From assembly GCF_014384885.1 (NCBI RefSeq), contig NZ_JACRST010000001.1, positions 186,001 to 250,000 on the forward strand: 64,000 nucleotides of DNA, in the 5' to 3' direction. Source of the stretch: Ligaoa zhengdingensis (GTDB lineage Bacteria > Bacillota > Clostridia > Oscillospirales > Ruminococcaceae). The notes under the pieces are model-generated. The model did no database searches. It was not told the DNA's origin and saw only the letters and a program-made list of their open reading frames with translations. The translations under genes were made by a program, and so were the position numbers. Positions 1 through 7,697 of the stretch are shown one piece after another. Each line of letters starts with the position of its first letter. Position 1 is the stretch's first letter.

Positions 1-366
1 CAGGGTGCCCAGCGGCACCTTTAAGTTGGCGGTCTCCAACTCGCCCAGTTCCTTCACAACCTCCTCAGTGACCCCCACCTTGATTCGGTTGAGGCGCAGC
101 ATATCGGTTTCGACAGCGGTCACCAGGCCGTCCTCCCCGGTGCTCACCTTCACCAGCGTATCGTAGGTGACGTTTTCCTCCGCCAGCTCCTGTGCGATCG
201 CGTCGTTGATGGCGCGCACCGCATACAGCCGCGCCTGATAGGCCGCCATCGTCTCGACCGAAGGGCGCATCTGCATATCGATAAGCACGACCGCCAACAG
301 AAAGGCGGTGATCCAAATCATCGCCTTGACCATGCAAATCTTCCTCTTTCTGCGACGTGCGTCCAT
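1..366 (-). CDS. yunB: Sporulation protein YunB, 3' end cut off by window edge
   Basis: The visible 122 residues start with a short basic segment (MDARRRKRK), then one hydrophobic membrane segment at about residues 13-26, then an Asp-Met-Gln-Met-Arg-Pro stretch and an Ala/Glu-rich soluble part. This arrangement (basic N-terminus, single anchor, then 'QMRPSVE..A..QA...A..AIN.A') is that of the YunB family, which is made in the mother cell under SigE control and is needed for normal spore formation in Bacillus. The start at 366 is preceded by a GGGAGG-like ribosome-binding site. The C-terminal half lies beyond position 1. Presence of this gene supports a spore-forming Firmicute. The family call rests on the N-terminal half only. 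Confidence 0.8.
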   Translation of the reverse strand, partial: MDARRRKRKICMVKAMIWITAFLLAVVLIDMQMRPSVETMAAYQARLYAVRAINDAIAQELAEENVTYDTLVKVSTGEDGLVTAVETDMLRLNRIKVGVTEEVVKELGELETANLKVPLGTL

Positions 367-520
367 CCCCCGCCCTCCCCATTGCAATCATTTCCCCTAG
401 CATCCTATTCAAAAACGGGGAAAAAAGTGCTGAAATCGCCAGATTGAGCGCAAAGGGGCGGCGTCCGCTCCGGATCGTCTCCGGATGCGAGCGCCGCCTC
501 ATAAGGGAACTTCTGATTTT

Positions 521-2179
521 TTATTTCCGGCTGTCACGGTCGCGGATTTCCGTCCTGCGGATTTTGCCGCTGATCGTCTTGGGCAGCTCCGTGACAAACT
601 CCACGATGCGGGGGTATTTATAAGGTGCGGTTTGTTTTTTGACGTAGGTCTGCAGCTCCTTCACCAGCTCGTCGGAGGGCTGATACGCTTTGGTGAGCAC
701 AATGGTGGCCTTGACCACCTGGCCGCGGATGGGGTCGGGCGCGCCGGTGACCGCGCATTCCAGCACGGCGGGGTGCTCCATCAGCACGCTCTCGATCTCA
801 AAGGGGCCGATGCGGTAGCCGGACGCTTTGATGACGTCGTCGGTACGGCCGACATACCAGAAGAAGCCGTCCTCGTCCCGCCAAGCGGTGTCGCCGGTGT
901 GGTAAAGCCCGTCGTGCCACGCCTCATCGGTCAACGGCTGGTTGCGGTAGTACTGCATAAACAGTCCGGGCTGCTTCACTCCAGGCTTGGTGCGGATGAC
1001 GATTTCACCGGTGACGCCGGGCGCGACGGTATTGCCGTCCTCGTCCACCAAATCCACATCGTAGAGGGGAGAGGGTTTGCCCATCGAACCCACCTTGGGG
1101 GTGGTGCCGACCAGGTTGGTGAGCACAAGTGTGGTCTCGGTCTGACCAAAGCCCTCCATCAGCTTGAGGCCGGTGTACTCCAGGAAGCGGTTATAGACCT
1201 CGGGGTTGAGCGCCTCGCCGGCCGTTGTTGCATATTTGAGGCCGGACAGGTCGTACCCCTCCATCCCCTCTTTGATAAAGAAGCGGTACATGGTGGGCGG
1301 CGCGCAGAAGGTGGTGATGCGGTACTTCTGAATCATCGCCAGCATATCCGCCGGGACGAACTTATCGAAATCGTAAACAAACACCGTGGTGCCGCAGATC
1401 CACTGGCCGTAGAGCTTGCCCCAGGCCGCCTTCCCCCAGCCGGTGTCCGAGATGGAAAGGTGGATGCCGTTGGGATCGACGTTGTGCCAATATTTCGCGG
1501 TGATGATGTGGGCGAGCGAATAGGTGTGGTCATGGATGACCATCTTGGGGTAGCCTGTGGTGCCGGACGTAAAATAAAGCAGCATCGGCTCCAACGCCTT
1601 GGTGGGCACCCGCTCAAACTCCTCCGGTGCGGCCGCAACCGCCTCGTCAAAGCTCAACCAGCCGTCGCGCTTGCCGCGCACGATGATCTTGGAGCAGAGC
1701 CCGTGGTACTCCTCGCAGGCCGCGTCCACATGCTCGGCCACCTCGCCGTCCGCTGTGCAGAGGATCGCCTTCACATCCGCCGCCTCAAAGCGGTAGACGA
1801 AATCCTTTTTGGTCAACAGGTTGGTCGCGGGGATCGCCACCGCGCCCAGCTTGTGCAGCGCCAGGATCGAGAACCAGAACTCGTAGTGGCGCTTGAGCAC
1901 CAGCATGACCATGTCGCCCTTTTGAACCCCCTGCGCACGCAGCATGTTGGCGGTCTTGTCGCTCATCCGCTTGAGGTCGCCGAACGAATAGGTGTGCTCC
2001 TCCCCCGCGGGGTTGCACCAGATCATGGCGCGGCGGTTGGGCTCGAGACGGGCGATCTCGTCCATTACATCGTATGCAAAATTGTAGTCGTCACTGTATT
2101 TCAGCGTGAAGTCGCACAGAACGCCGCGTTTGGTAAATTTCTCCTCACAAAAACGCTCGTAAAAGTTCTCCATGTCCAT
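521..2179 (-). CDS. AMP-forming acyl-CoA synthetase (MACS/acetyl-CoA synthetase-like)
   Basis: This 552-residue adenylate-forming ligase joins a carboxylic acid to CoA through an acyl-AMP intermediate. The ATP-binding P-loop YFTSGTTGYPK is at about residues 202-212, the adenylate motif GFGQTE at about 344, the hinge-side GYRIGPFEIE near 460, and the catalytic lysine is K539 in SGKIRR. Residues such as ISDTGWGKAAWGK are typical of the medium-chain acyl-CoA synthetase (MACS) branch, which acts on short, branched or aryl acids. It begins 3 bases after the upstream XRE-cupin gene, and its Shine-Dalgarno sequence (AGGAGG) lies inside the last codons of that gene, so the two are translationally linked. 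Both lie behind a T-box leader with a probable isoleucine specifier, which makes a branched acid such as 2-methylbutyrate a plausible substrate (inference). The substrate cannot be read from the sequence. Confidence 0.85.
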   Translation of the reverse strand: MDMENFYERFCEEKFTKRGVLCDFTLKYSDDYNFAYDVMDEIARLEPNRRAMIWCNPAGEEHTYSFGDLKRMSDKTANMLRAQGVQKGDMVMLVLKRHYEFWFSILALHKLGAVAIPATNLLTKKDFVYRFEAADVKAILCTADGEVAEHVDAACEEYHGLCSKIIVRGKRDGWLSFDEAVAAAPEEFERVPTKALEPMLLYFTSGTTGYPKMVIHDHTYSLAHIITAKYWHNVDPNGIHLSISDTGWGKAAWGKLYGQWICGTTVFVYDFDKFVPADMLAMIQKYRITTFCAPPTMYRFFIKEGMEGYDLSGLKYATTAGEALNPEVYNRFLEYTGLKLMEGFGQTETTLVLTNLVGTTPKVGSMGKPSPLYDVDLVDEDGNTVAPGVTGEIVIRTKPGVKQPGLFMQYYRNQPLTDEAWHDGLYHTGDTAWRDEDGFFWYVGRTDDVIKASGYRIGPFEIESVLMEHPAVLECAVTGAPDPIRGQVVKATIVLTKAYQPSDELVKELQTYVKKQTAPYKYPRIVEFVTELPKTISGKIRRTEIRDRDSRK

Positions 2180-2182
2180 CGG

Positions 2183-2758
2183 TTATTCCTCCTCGTCTTT
2201 CAGTACCACGGCCAAAAACACACACTCTTCGCCGCCGGTGGCGATCATGCCGTGGCCCTTGCCCGAATCGTAGTAGATCGCGTCGCCCGCGTGGAGCACC
2301 TCGACATGATCCTCCATGGCGCATTTGAGCGAACCGCTCAGAACATAATCAAATTCCTGACCCGCGTGATGCGAGAGATGGATCGGCTTGTTTTGCTCCT
2401 CCTCGCGGTAGGGCGCCGTCACCAAGAACGGCTCGGCGATCTTCTCCTTAAAGAGATAGGCGAGGTGCTGGTAGGTGAAACCCTCACGCCGCTTGATGGG
2501 GAGGCCGGTCCCCTTGCGCACAATCGAATAGAACGAGAGCTTTGGTTGTTCGCCGGTTACGATTTCCATCAGATCCACGCCGAACACCTTGGCGCACTCA
2601 TACAGAAATGTGAAGGAAAAATCGCTCTCGCCGCTCTCCATACGGGTATATTCTTCCACCGTTACATTGGTTTTAGCAGCCATTTCTTCCACAGGAATCT
2701 CGAGAATCTCCCGGAGTGTGCGAATTCGCTGCGCAATTTCCACCAAACGTGCTTCCAT
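2183..2758 (-). CDS. XRE-family regulator with C-terminal cupin domain
   Basis: The protein has 191 residues. Residues about 8-62 form a helix-turn-helix of the Cro/CI (XRE) type (IRTLREILEIPVEEMAAKT). Residues about 105-185 form a single cupin barrel with the HLSHHAGQEFDYVLSG and DAIYYDSGKGHGM segments. Such two-domain proteins are one-component regulators in which the cupin senses a small molecule. It is the first gene after the T-box terminator and has a strong ribosome-binding site (AGGAGG) 6-7 bases before the ATG. It is followed 3 bases later by an acyl-CoA ligase gene, so it probably regulates acid activation and may control this operon in addition to the T-box. The ligand is unknown. 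Confidence 0.88.
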   Translation of the reverse strand: MEARLVEIAQRIRTLREILEIPVEEMAAKTNVTVEEYTRMESGESDFSFTFLYECAKVFGVDLMEIVTGEQPKLSFYSIVRKGTGLPIKRREGFTYQHLAYLFKEKIAEPFLVTAPYREEEQNKPIHLSHHAGQEFDYVLSGSLKCAMEDHVEVLHAGDAIYYDSGKGHGMIATGGEECVFLAVVLKDEEE

Positions 2759-2795
2759 TGTGATTCCTCCTAAAGTTTAATCTTTCTCAGAGCTG

Positions 2796-2837
2796 ATAAA
2801 AATAAAAACAGCCCATCCCAAACTTGGGACGAGCTGT
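2796..2837 (-). terminator. T-box terminator hairpin
   Basis: On the minus strand, ACAGCTCGTCCCAAG pairs with the following TTGGGATGGGCTGT (2808-2837), and a T-rich tract follows (2796-2807). It competes with the T-box antiterminator at 2849-2868 and stops transcription about 40 bases before the XRE-cupin start codon. Confidence 0.85.
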
Positions 2838-3062
2838 CTCTTAACAAACCCGCGTTACCACCCAATTTGCGCGATGAACACCGCGCCGCTCAGCAGAATT
2901 CCATCAAATTCCCGACCTTAACGCAGTCCTACGGGATCACCTTACTCGCACTCTTTCAGGCTCCAGCTCAGGAGTGATGCGCTTTTTCTGGCTGCTGCCG
3001 GGCTTGCACCAACCGCCGGCTCTCTGAAAACAACACGTTGGAAAAAGCAATCTCCATCGTCG
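2796..3062 (-). ncRNA. T-box riboswitch leader, probable isoleucine (ATC) specifier
   Basis: Read on the minus strand, stem I starts near 3060 (GGAG then GCTTTTTC) and returns through GAAAAAGC to CTCC at 2971-2974. The distal AGAGA motif is at 3019-3027 with the GGTTGGTGCAA apical loop beside it. The T-box core AAATTGGGTGGTAACGCGGG is at 2849-2868. The specifier loop places ATC plus A (ATC at 2976-2978) directly before the lower helix, which codes for isoleucine. The same reading of the second T-box in this window gives CTG (leucine) before leuA. Less likely registers would give GCA or TCA. A terminator follows at 2796-2837. When uncharged tRNA binds, the antiterminator forms and the XRE-cupin/acyl-CoA ligase pair is transcribed. 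Confidence 0.85.
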
Positions 3063-3093
3063 CTTTTTGTGGCGTATGAAGTTATTGACATTT

Positions 3094-3122
3094 AGTTTAC
3101 AACGGAACCCCAGGAAAGTCAA
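3094..3122 (-). promoter_or_regulatory. SigA-type promoter of the T-box/XRE-cupin operon
   Basis: The minus strand has TTGACT (3117-3122), a 17-base spacer and TAAACT (3094-3099). Transcription would begin about 25-30 bases before stem I of the T-box. The -35 lies just past the stop codon of the phosphatase gene (3126), so this operon has its own promoter. Confidence 0.65.
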
Positions 3123-3125
3123 CCC

Positions 3126-3779
3126 TTATTTTTCCGGTTGATCCAATAAATCTTCAACTTTATCCAAAACCGCATAAGCGCCCGCGCTTTGCAGCTCCTC
3201 TTTTGTGCGGTATCCCCATAAAACGCCGATTCCTTTCACCCCGGCGTTGTGCGCTGTCTGCATATCCACATCGGAATCGCCGAAGTAGAGCACCTCAGCC
3301 TTTGAGACGCCCGCCTCCGCGATCACCAGGTTCACCATCGTCGGGTCTGGCTTATGAGGGATGCCGTCGCGTTGGCCGCAGATATGTTCAAAGCGGATTT
3401 CGGGGAAAAAGTCGCGTATCATCTGCTGCACCGCCTCGTCCACCTTGTTGCTGACCACCGCCAGCTTGATACCGCGCCCCTGCAGCGCGGCGAGCACCTG
3501 CTGCATACCGGGGAATGGGCGGGTATGATCGTACATATGCTCATGGTAGTAAGCCACCTGCTCCTCCTTAAACTGTTCGATCCGCTCGGGGGTGCGCGCC
3601 TGCTCAGGCAGCGAGCGGGAGATCAGTGTGCGCACGCCGTTGCCCACAAAATAGTGGTACGCCTCGGTTGAGTGGGTCGGATACCCGTGGGCGGCCAACA
3701 CATGGTTGGTCGCTTCCGCCAGATCGCGGATGGTATCCAACAGCGTACCGTCCAGGTCGAAGATCATCAGCTTGGTCAT
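3126..3779 (-). CDS. HAD-family phosphatase, phosphoglycolate phosphatase-like
   Basis: The protein has 217 residues, the usual length for the Gph/PgmB-like branch of HAD hydrolases. Motif I FDLDGTLLD supplies the nucleophile D8 and the acid D10. Motif II VVSNK is near residue 110. The motif III lysine is in HKPDP near 143, and motif IV GDSDVDMQTA is near 168. The helical cap between motifs I and II is of the C1 type, which acts on small phosphorylated metabolites such as 2-phosphoglycolate. The start has a GGAGG ribosome-binding site. Substrate assignment in this family from sequence alone is unreliable; pyrophosphatase or sugar-phosphatase activity is also possible. Confidence 0.82.
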   Translation of the reverse strand: MTKLMIFDLDGTLLDTIRDLAEATNHVLAAHGYPTHSTEAYHYFVGNGVRTLISRSLPEQARTPERIEQFKEEQVAYYHEHMYDHTRPFPGMQQVLAALQGRGIKLAVVSNKVDEAVQQMIRDFFPEIRFEHICGQRDGIPHKPDPTMVNLVIAEAGVSKAEVLYFGDSDVDMQTAHNAGVKGIGVLWGYRTKEELQSAGAYAVLDKVEDLLDQPEK

Positions 3780-3903
3780 AACGGTTCCTCCAGTGTCAAA
3801 ATTTTTCTTAATCCACCAAATACACTACCCCTTTTTTGTTTGATTTGCAAGAGAAAAGCAAAAAATTCCCTCTGGAATCGCGGATATTATTTTTGTCGAA
3901 TCC

Positions 3904-3932
3904 ATGACATTTTCCTGCTGATTTGATATAAT
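3904..3932 (+). promoter_or_regulatory. SigA-type promoter for the small Cys protein and amidase genes
   Basis: ATGACA (3904-3909), a 17-base spacer and a perfect TATAAT (3927-3932) lie about 38 bases before the start codon at 3970. It faces away from the phosphatase gene, so 3780-3903 is a divergent intergenic region in which I see nothing else. Confidence 0.7.
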
Positions 3933-3969
3933 GAAAACCGATATCGCATAAGGATTAGGAGGCTGTCAT

Positions 3970-4185
3970 ATGAAAACAAAGCTCTTTTCCGACCAGATCG
4001 AGCCAGCCTGCGCCTATTGCAGGCATGGGGACCTCTCCAAGGACGGAAAAATGATTCTGTGCCCTAAGAAAGGGATCGTCCCGGGGTACTATAAATGCCG
4101 CATGTTTGTCTATTCGCCGCTCAAGCGGATTCCCAAGAAGCCGAGCCGGATCCCCAGCTATGATCAGAGCGACTTTGAACTATAA
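3970..4185 (+). CDS. Small conserved Cys-containing protein, function unknown
   Basis: This 71-residue protein starts behind an excellent ribosome-binding site (AGGAGG, 3958-3963 region). It has a CAYC pair near residues 14-17, a further Cys near residue 31 (LCPKKG) and another near residue 43 (YKCRMF). The four cysteines could bind one metal ion. The C-terminal part is basic and proline-rich (LKRIPKKP). I recognise this as a family of short conserved proteins in Clostridia without known function. It lies 20 bases before the secreted amidase gene and probably shares its transcript. Confidence 0.75.
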   Translation: MKTKLFSDQIEPACAYCRHGDLSKDGKMILCPKKGIVPGYYKCRMFVYSPLKRIPKKPSRIPSYDQSDFEL

Positions 4186-4205
4186 TAATTGAGATGGAGA
4201 ACACG

Positions 4206-7094
4206 ATGAAACAGATTTCCAAACGGCTTTGCGCCTTATTTTTAACGATGACGCTGTTGCTGTCTGCGTTGCCCGTATCCGCCTGGGCCGCGCCGCCGCA
4301 GCCGCTCGATTTCACCGCCGATGGCCAGGTCAACGGCCTCTATGTCTCCACCGCACACGGACGCGACTTTCCATCGCGCCCCGGTCTCTCGCATAAGGAG
4401 CAAAAACGCGAGCTGGATGAGATTGTCGCTTTCGCCGCGCAGTACGGCTTTAGCCACATCTTTTTCGAGGCCGTTTCCAACGCCGGCGCGTTCTATCGTT
4501 CCAAGCATTACGCCAAAAGCGAGGTCTTGGGACACAGCGGATTTTCGCTGTTTGGCTGGGGGGAGTTTGATCCGCTCGCCTACCTGACCGAGCAGGCGGA
4601 AAAGCTGAACCTCTCTGTCGTAGCGGTGATCGATCCGTTTGTGGTGAGCGACACAGGGATGCTGCCGGACAACAAAAAAAACGTCGCGGTAAAGAACAGC
4701 GAGCATCTGCGTTCAGTTGGCGGCAAGCTGTATTTCAATCCAACAGAACCGTTTACCCGGGAGCTTACGGTGGCCGCAGCGACGGAACTGGCAAAGAACT
4801 ACCCGCTCAGCGGCATCGCGCTTCAAAATTTCAACTATCCCACTGAAGATTTCGAGCTCACCACCACGCCGGAGGAAAAAAAGCAGCTTCTCACCGGCCT
4901 GCTCACCGATCTGCGCACCGCGATGAGCGCCCAGGCACCGACACTGAAGTTGGGGTTGTTCCCACAGGGTCTGCCCGGCAGCGCCGCCTTTGACGGTTGC
5001 GCGGACCTCGCCGGCTGGGCCGACCAAAAACTGGTGGATTTCATCGTCCCCTCCCTGTCCGCCCAGGTGGACGGGGGCGACTACGCGGAAGAACTAACCG
5101 GTTGGTCGGAGTTTGCCACAAATCACGGGGTTGCTTTGTACACCGGCAACGCGGCGGAGCGCGTCCTTTCCCCACTCGCTGACCTCGCTTATTACGACAA
5201 CCCGCAGGAGCTCAATCTCCAGCTCTATGTCAACAATCAGATCGGTGCGGACGGCTGCGTCATCAGCCGTTACGGTGCAATTAAGGACAATTTTTTCGAT
5301 GTGGCGACCAACCTTGCAGCCGCTTTCACCCCCGGCCTGACGGAGGAGGACACCTCCTACCCTGTCTTTGAATTGAGCATCCCGCAGGAGTTTAACATCA
5401 CCCGGCCGACCCAGGAGATCAGCACCAGCTATCAGACCTACTACATCATGGGGACCTCTGATCCTGCCGGGCCGGTGACGCTGGACGGCGAACCTGTGGC
5501 GCAGGCCCCAGGTGGCGCCTTCGGCACACTGGTGAGCCTGAAGCTGGGCGCCAACTCGTTCACCTTCCGGCAGGGTGACCAAGTGCAGACCGTCGTCATC
5601 AACCGCTACGACCCCAACGCGGTCGCGCCCTCCCGCATCGGCGATCTCCGCAGCATCTATCCCCAGTGGGAGCAGGGGGTGCGCGTGGGCGAGGAGCTCA
5701 CCCTCTCCTGCGTCGCCCCGTCGGGAGCGTCGGTTTCGGTGCAGCTCGAGGGGCGCACCATCTTCCTGACCCAGGCCGCAGCCGCCTCGCCGGGTGTGCC
5801 GGCCACCTTCACCGCTGATGCGACCCTTACCGGGGACTACCCGGCCGATGAGACAACCCGCCTGGGCCCCCTGACCTACGCGATGAGCTACAACGGGCAG
5901 AACAGCTCCTACACCTCGAACGGCGAGCTCTCCGCCGTGGGTAAAAACGCCAACTTCGCCATCGAAGTGACCGATATGCGCGGCGATACCAGCTCGGTCA
6001 ATCTGACGAGCGATTTCCGCGACAATATGATTACCTCGGTGGAGCAGGGCGCGACCGACTATGTGGTCGGCCAAAGCTCCAGCTACTATCAGCTGAGCTG
6101 TGGGGGCTACATCCACAAGGAGGATGTGCGCGTGCTGGACGGCAAAGCGGACATCGACGTGACCGTGGGCGGCGTCGCCTTTGAGACGGACGGCATCGGC
6201 GAAACCTTTGTTCTGGCCGCCGAGGGCAAGCCCTATTACATCTCTCAGTACAACGAAAACACCGTGGACATCACCTTTTACAACACCGCTTGGCAGCCCG
6301 CTCAGGAGATCGGTTCCCTGCCCACCGAACTGTTTGACAAGGTCACCGCGGAGTATGATAGTGCGGCGAACACCACCACCCTGCACTTTGAAACTGCCGG
6401 TGGAAAACGGCTGTGGGGCTACAACGTGGAATTCGGCGACGGTAAAATCCTGGTGCGCGCCAAGCGCACCCCCAAACTCTCGCAGAATCCTGCCAAACCG
6501 CTGGAGGGCGTCACCATTGTGGTGGACGCGGGCCACGGCGGCAACGACCCCGGTGCACTGGGCGTGGCTGGACTCACCGGACCGGACGAACGCAATCTCA
6601 ACTACATGAACGCCTACGCGGCCTATTTGCAGCTGCGCGCGCTGGGGGCGACCGTCTATATGACCCAGACCAACGACGAACGGCTGAGCTACGAACAACG
6701 CATGGATATCGCGCGCGACACCCGCGCGGACTTCTATCTCTCGTTCCACCTCAATTCCACCGCCGAAAGTACCGACAGCACCAATGCCAAGGGGATCGAA
6801 ATCTATTACAACGAGGAATTGGCGATTCCGCTGGGCGAGGCGATCCTCAGCGAGGTCTGCCGCTCCACCGGGCGGCGCAGCCGCGGGGTGTTCGCTGCGA
6901 CCTTCCGCGTGACGCAGATGACCCACACCCCCTCGCTACTGTGCGAGATGGGCTACATGGTGAGCCCCGAGGAATACGAGCAGCTCTGCGACCCGCAGTA
7001 CATCTACCGGGTGGCGCTCGGGGTTTCAAGCGGCATCCTGAAAGCGATCCGGAATGCGGATGCTTCGACGGCACAGCCGCAGGCAGCGGAGTAA
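4206..7094 (+). CDS. Secreted GHL10-type glycosidase-like / N-acetylmuramoyl-L-alanine amidase fusion
   Basis: I place the start at ATG 4206, with GGAG six bases upstream, rather than at 4194; this gives 962 residues. A signal peptide (about 1-29, ending PVSAWAA) is followed at about 35-375 by a GHL10/DUF187-like TIM-barrel region (GLYVSTAHGRDFPS, PLAYLTEQAEKLNLSVVAVIDPF). The middle holds beta-rich segments that look like Ig-type or cell-wall-binding modules. The C-terminal domain (about 770-950) is Amidase_3, with zinc ligands in DAGHGG, a Glu near ERNLN, SFHLNS, and the catalytic Glu in LCEMGYM. Amidase_3 enzymes cut the MurNAc-L-Ala bond of peptidoglycan outside the membrane, in cell separation or spore germination. 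The GHL10 part is usually annotated as a glycosyl hydrolase-like domain. Pairing the two suggests a peptidoglycan remodelling role (inference). Confidence 0.85.
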   Translation: MKQISKRLCALFLTMTLLLSALPVSAWAAPPQPLDFTADGQVNGLYVSTAHGRDFPSRPGLSHKEQKRELDEIVAFAAQYGFSHIFFEAVSNAGAFYRSKHYAKSEVLGHSGFSLFGWGEFDPLAYLTEQAEKLNLSVVAVIDPFVVSDTGMLPDNKKNVAVKNSEHLRSVGGKLYFNPTEPFTRELTVAAATELAKNYPLSGIALQNFNYPTEDFELTTTPEEKKQLLTGLLTDLRTAMSAQAPTLKLGLFPQGLPGSAAFDGCADLAGWADQKLVDFIVPSLSAQVDGGDYAEELTGWSEFATNHGVALYTGNAAERVLSPLADLAYYDNPQELNLQLYVNNQIGADGCVISRYGAIKDNFFDVATNLAAAFTPGLTEEDTSYPVFELSIPQEFNITRPTQEISTSYQTYYIMGTSDPAGPVTLDGEPVAQAPGGAFGTLVSLKLGANSFTFRQGDQVQTVVINRYDPNAVAPSRIGDLRSIYPQWEQGVRVGEELTLSCVAPSGASVSVQLEGRTIFLTQAAAASPGVPATFTADATLTGDYPADETTRLGPLTYAMSYNGQNSSYTSNGELSAVGKNANFAIEVTDMRGDTSSVNLTSDFRDNMITSVEQGATDYVVGQSSSYYQLSCGGYIHKEDVRVLDGKADIDVTVGGVAFETDGIGETFVLAAEGKPYYISQYNENTVDITFYNTAWQPAQEIGSLPTELFDKVTAEYDSAANTTTLHFETAGGKRLWGYNVEFGDGKILVRAKRTPKLSQNPAKPLEGVTIVVDAGHGGNDPGALGVAGLTGPDERNLNYMNAYAAYLQLRALGATVYMTQTNDERLSYEQRMDIARDTRADFYLSFHLNSTAESTDSTNAKGIEIYYNEELAIPLGEAILSEVCRSTGRRSRGVFAATFRVTQMTHTPSLLCEMGYMVSPEEYEQLCDPQYIYRVALGVSSGILKAIRNADASTAQPQAAE

Positions 7095-7100
7095 ATGCAA

Positions 7101-7145
7101 AAGGACTGATTCGACCAGGCCCGGTCGAATCAGTCCTTCTTTATT
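7101..7145. terminator. Bidirectional terminator between the amidase gene and leuD
   Basis: AAGGACTGATTCGACC and GGTCGAATCAGTCCTT form a near-perfect long stem with a short loop. T-rich sequence follows on the plus strand and A-rich sequence lies before it, so it can end transcripts of the convergent amidase and leuACD operons. Confidence 0.85.
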
Positions 7146-7205
7146 GCTCTGATAACATGATTTTGCCATGCTTATTTTCAAAATTTGTAATTCGGTAGGG
7201 ATTTT

Positions 7206-7685
7206 TTAGCGTCCCTTCCGAATCCAGTTCATCAGGCCGCCGGCCCGCATGATCTCCTGGATAAAGCGCGGGAACGGCTGACTTCGGTAGGTTTCGCCCC
7301 TGGTGTGGTTGATGATCTCGCCAGTGTTAAAATCCACCGTCACCTCATCCCCAGCCTTGATCCGCTCTGCGGCCTCTTGGCACTCCAGAATGGGCAGGCC
7401 GATGTTAATTGCGTTGCGGTAAAAGATGCGCGCAAAGCTGCTGGCAATCACGCAGGATACGCCGCTCACCTTGATGACCAGCGGCGCGTGCTCGCGCGAG
7501 GAGCCGCAGCCAAAGTTTGCCCCGGCCACAATGATGTCGCCCAGTTGAACCTGCTGCGCAAACTCCTTGTCGATGTCCTCCATGCAGTGGGAGGCCAGCT
7601 CCTTCTGATCCATAATATTGAGACACCGGGCCGGAATGATCACATCGGTGTCGATGTTGTCGCCATATCGAAAAACCTTTCCCAT
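7206..7685 (-). CDS. leuD: 3-isopropylmalate dehydratase small subunit
   Basis: The protein has 159 residues, the length of the short bacterial/archaeal LeuD type. It has the [16 protein letters not shown] start and the [14 protein letters not shown] substrate-binding loop of the aconitase swivel domain. It pairs with LeuC to isomerise 2-isopropylmalate to 3-isopropylmalate in leucine synthesis. It is the last gene of the T-box-leuA-leuC-leuD operon, 12 bases after leuC, with an AGGAGG ribosome-binding site. leuB (isopropylmalate dehydrogenase) is not in the window. Confidence 0.95.
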   Translation of the reverse strand: MGKVFRYGDNIDTDVIIPARCLNIMDQKELASHCMEDIDKEFAQQVQLGDIIVAGANFGCGSSREHAPLVIKVSGVSCVIASSFARIFYRNAINIGLPILECQEAAERIKAGDEVTVDFNTGEIINHTRGETYRSQPFPRFIQEIMRAGGLMNWIRKGR

Positions 7686-7697
7686 GCGTGTTTCCTC

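Noticed and set aside
485..2773. 762-residue plus-strand open frame
   Set aside because: It lies wholly antisense to the acyl-CoA ligase and XRE-cupin genes, has His/Arg/Leu-rich composition without domains, and is a by-product of GC-rich third positions on the other strand.
5094..6926. 610-residue minus-strand open frame
   Set aside because: Antisense to the amidase fusion, whose zinc motifs and signal peptide are clear; the frame has no recognisable domain.
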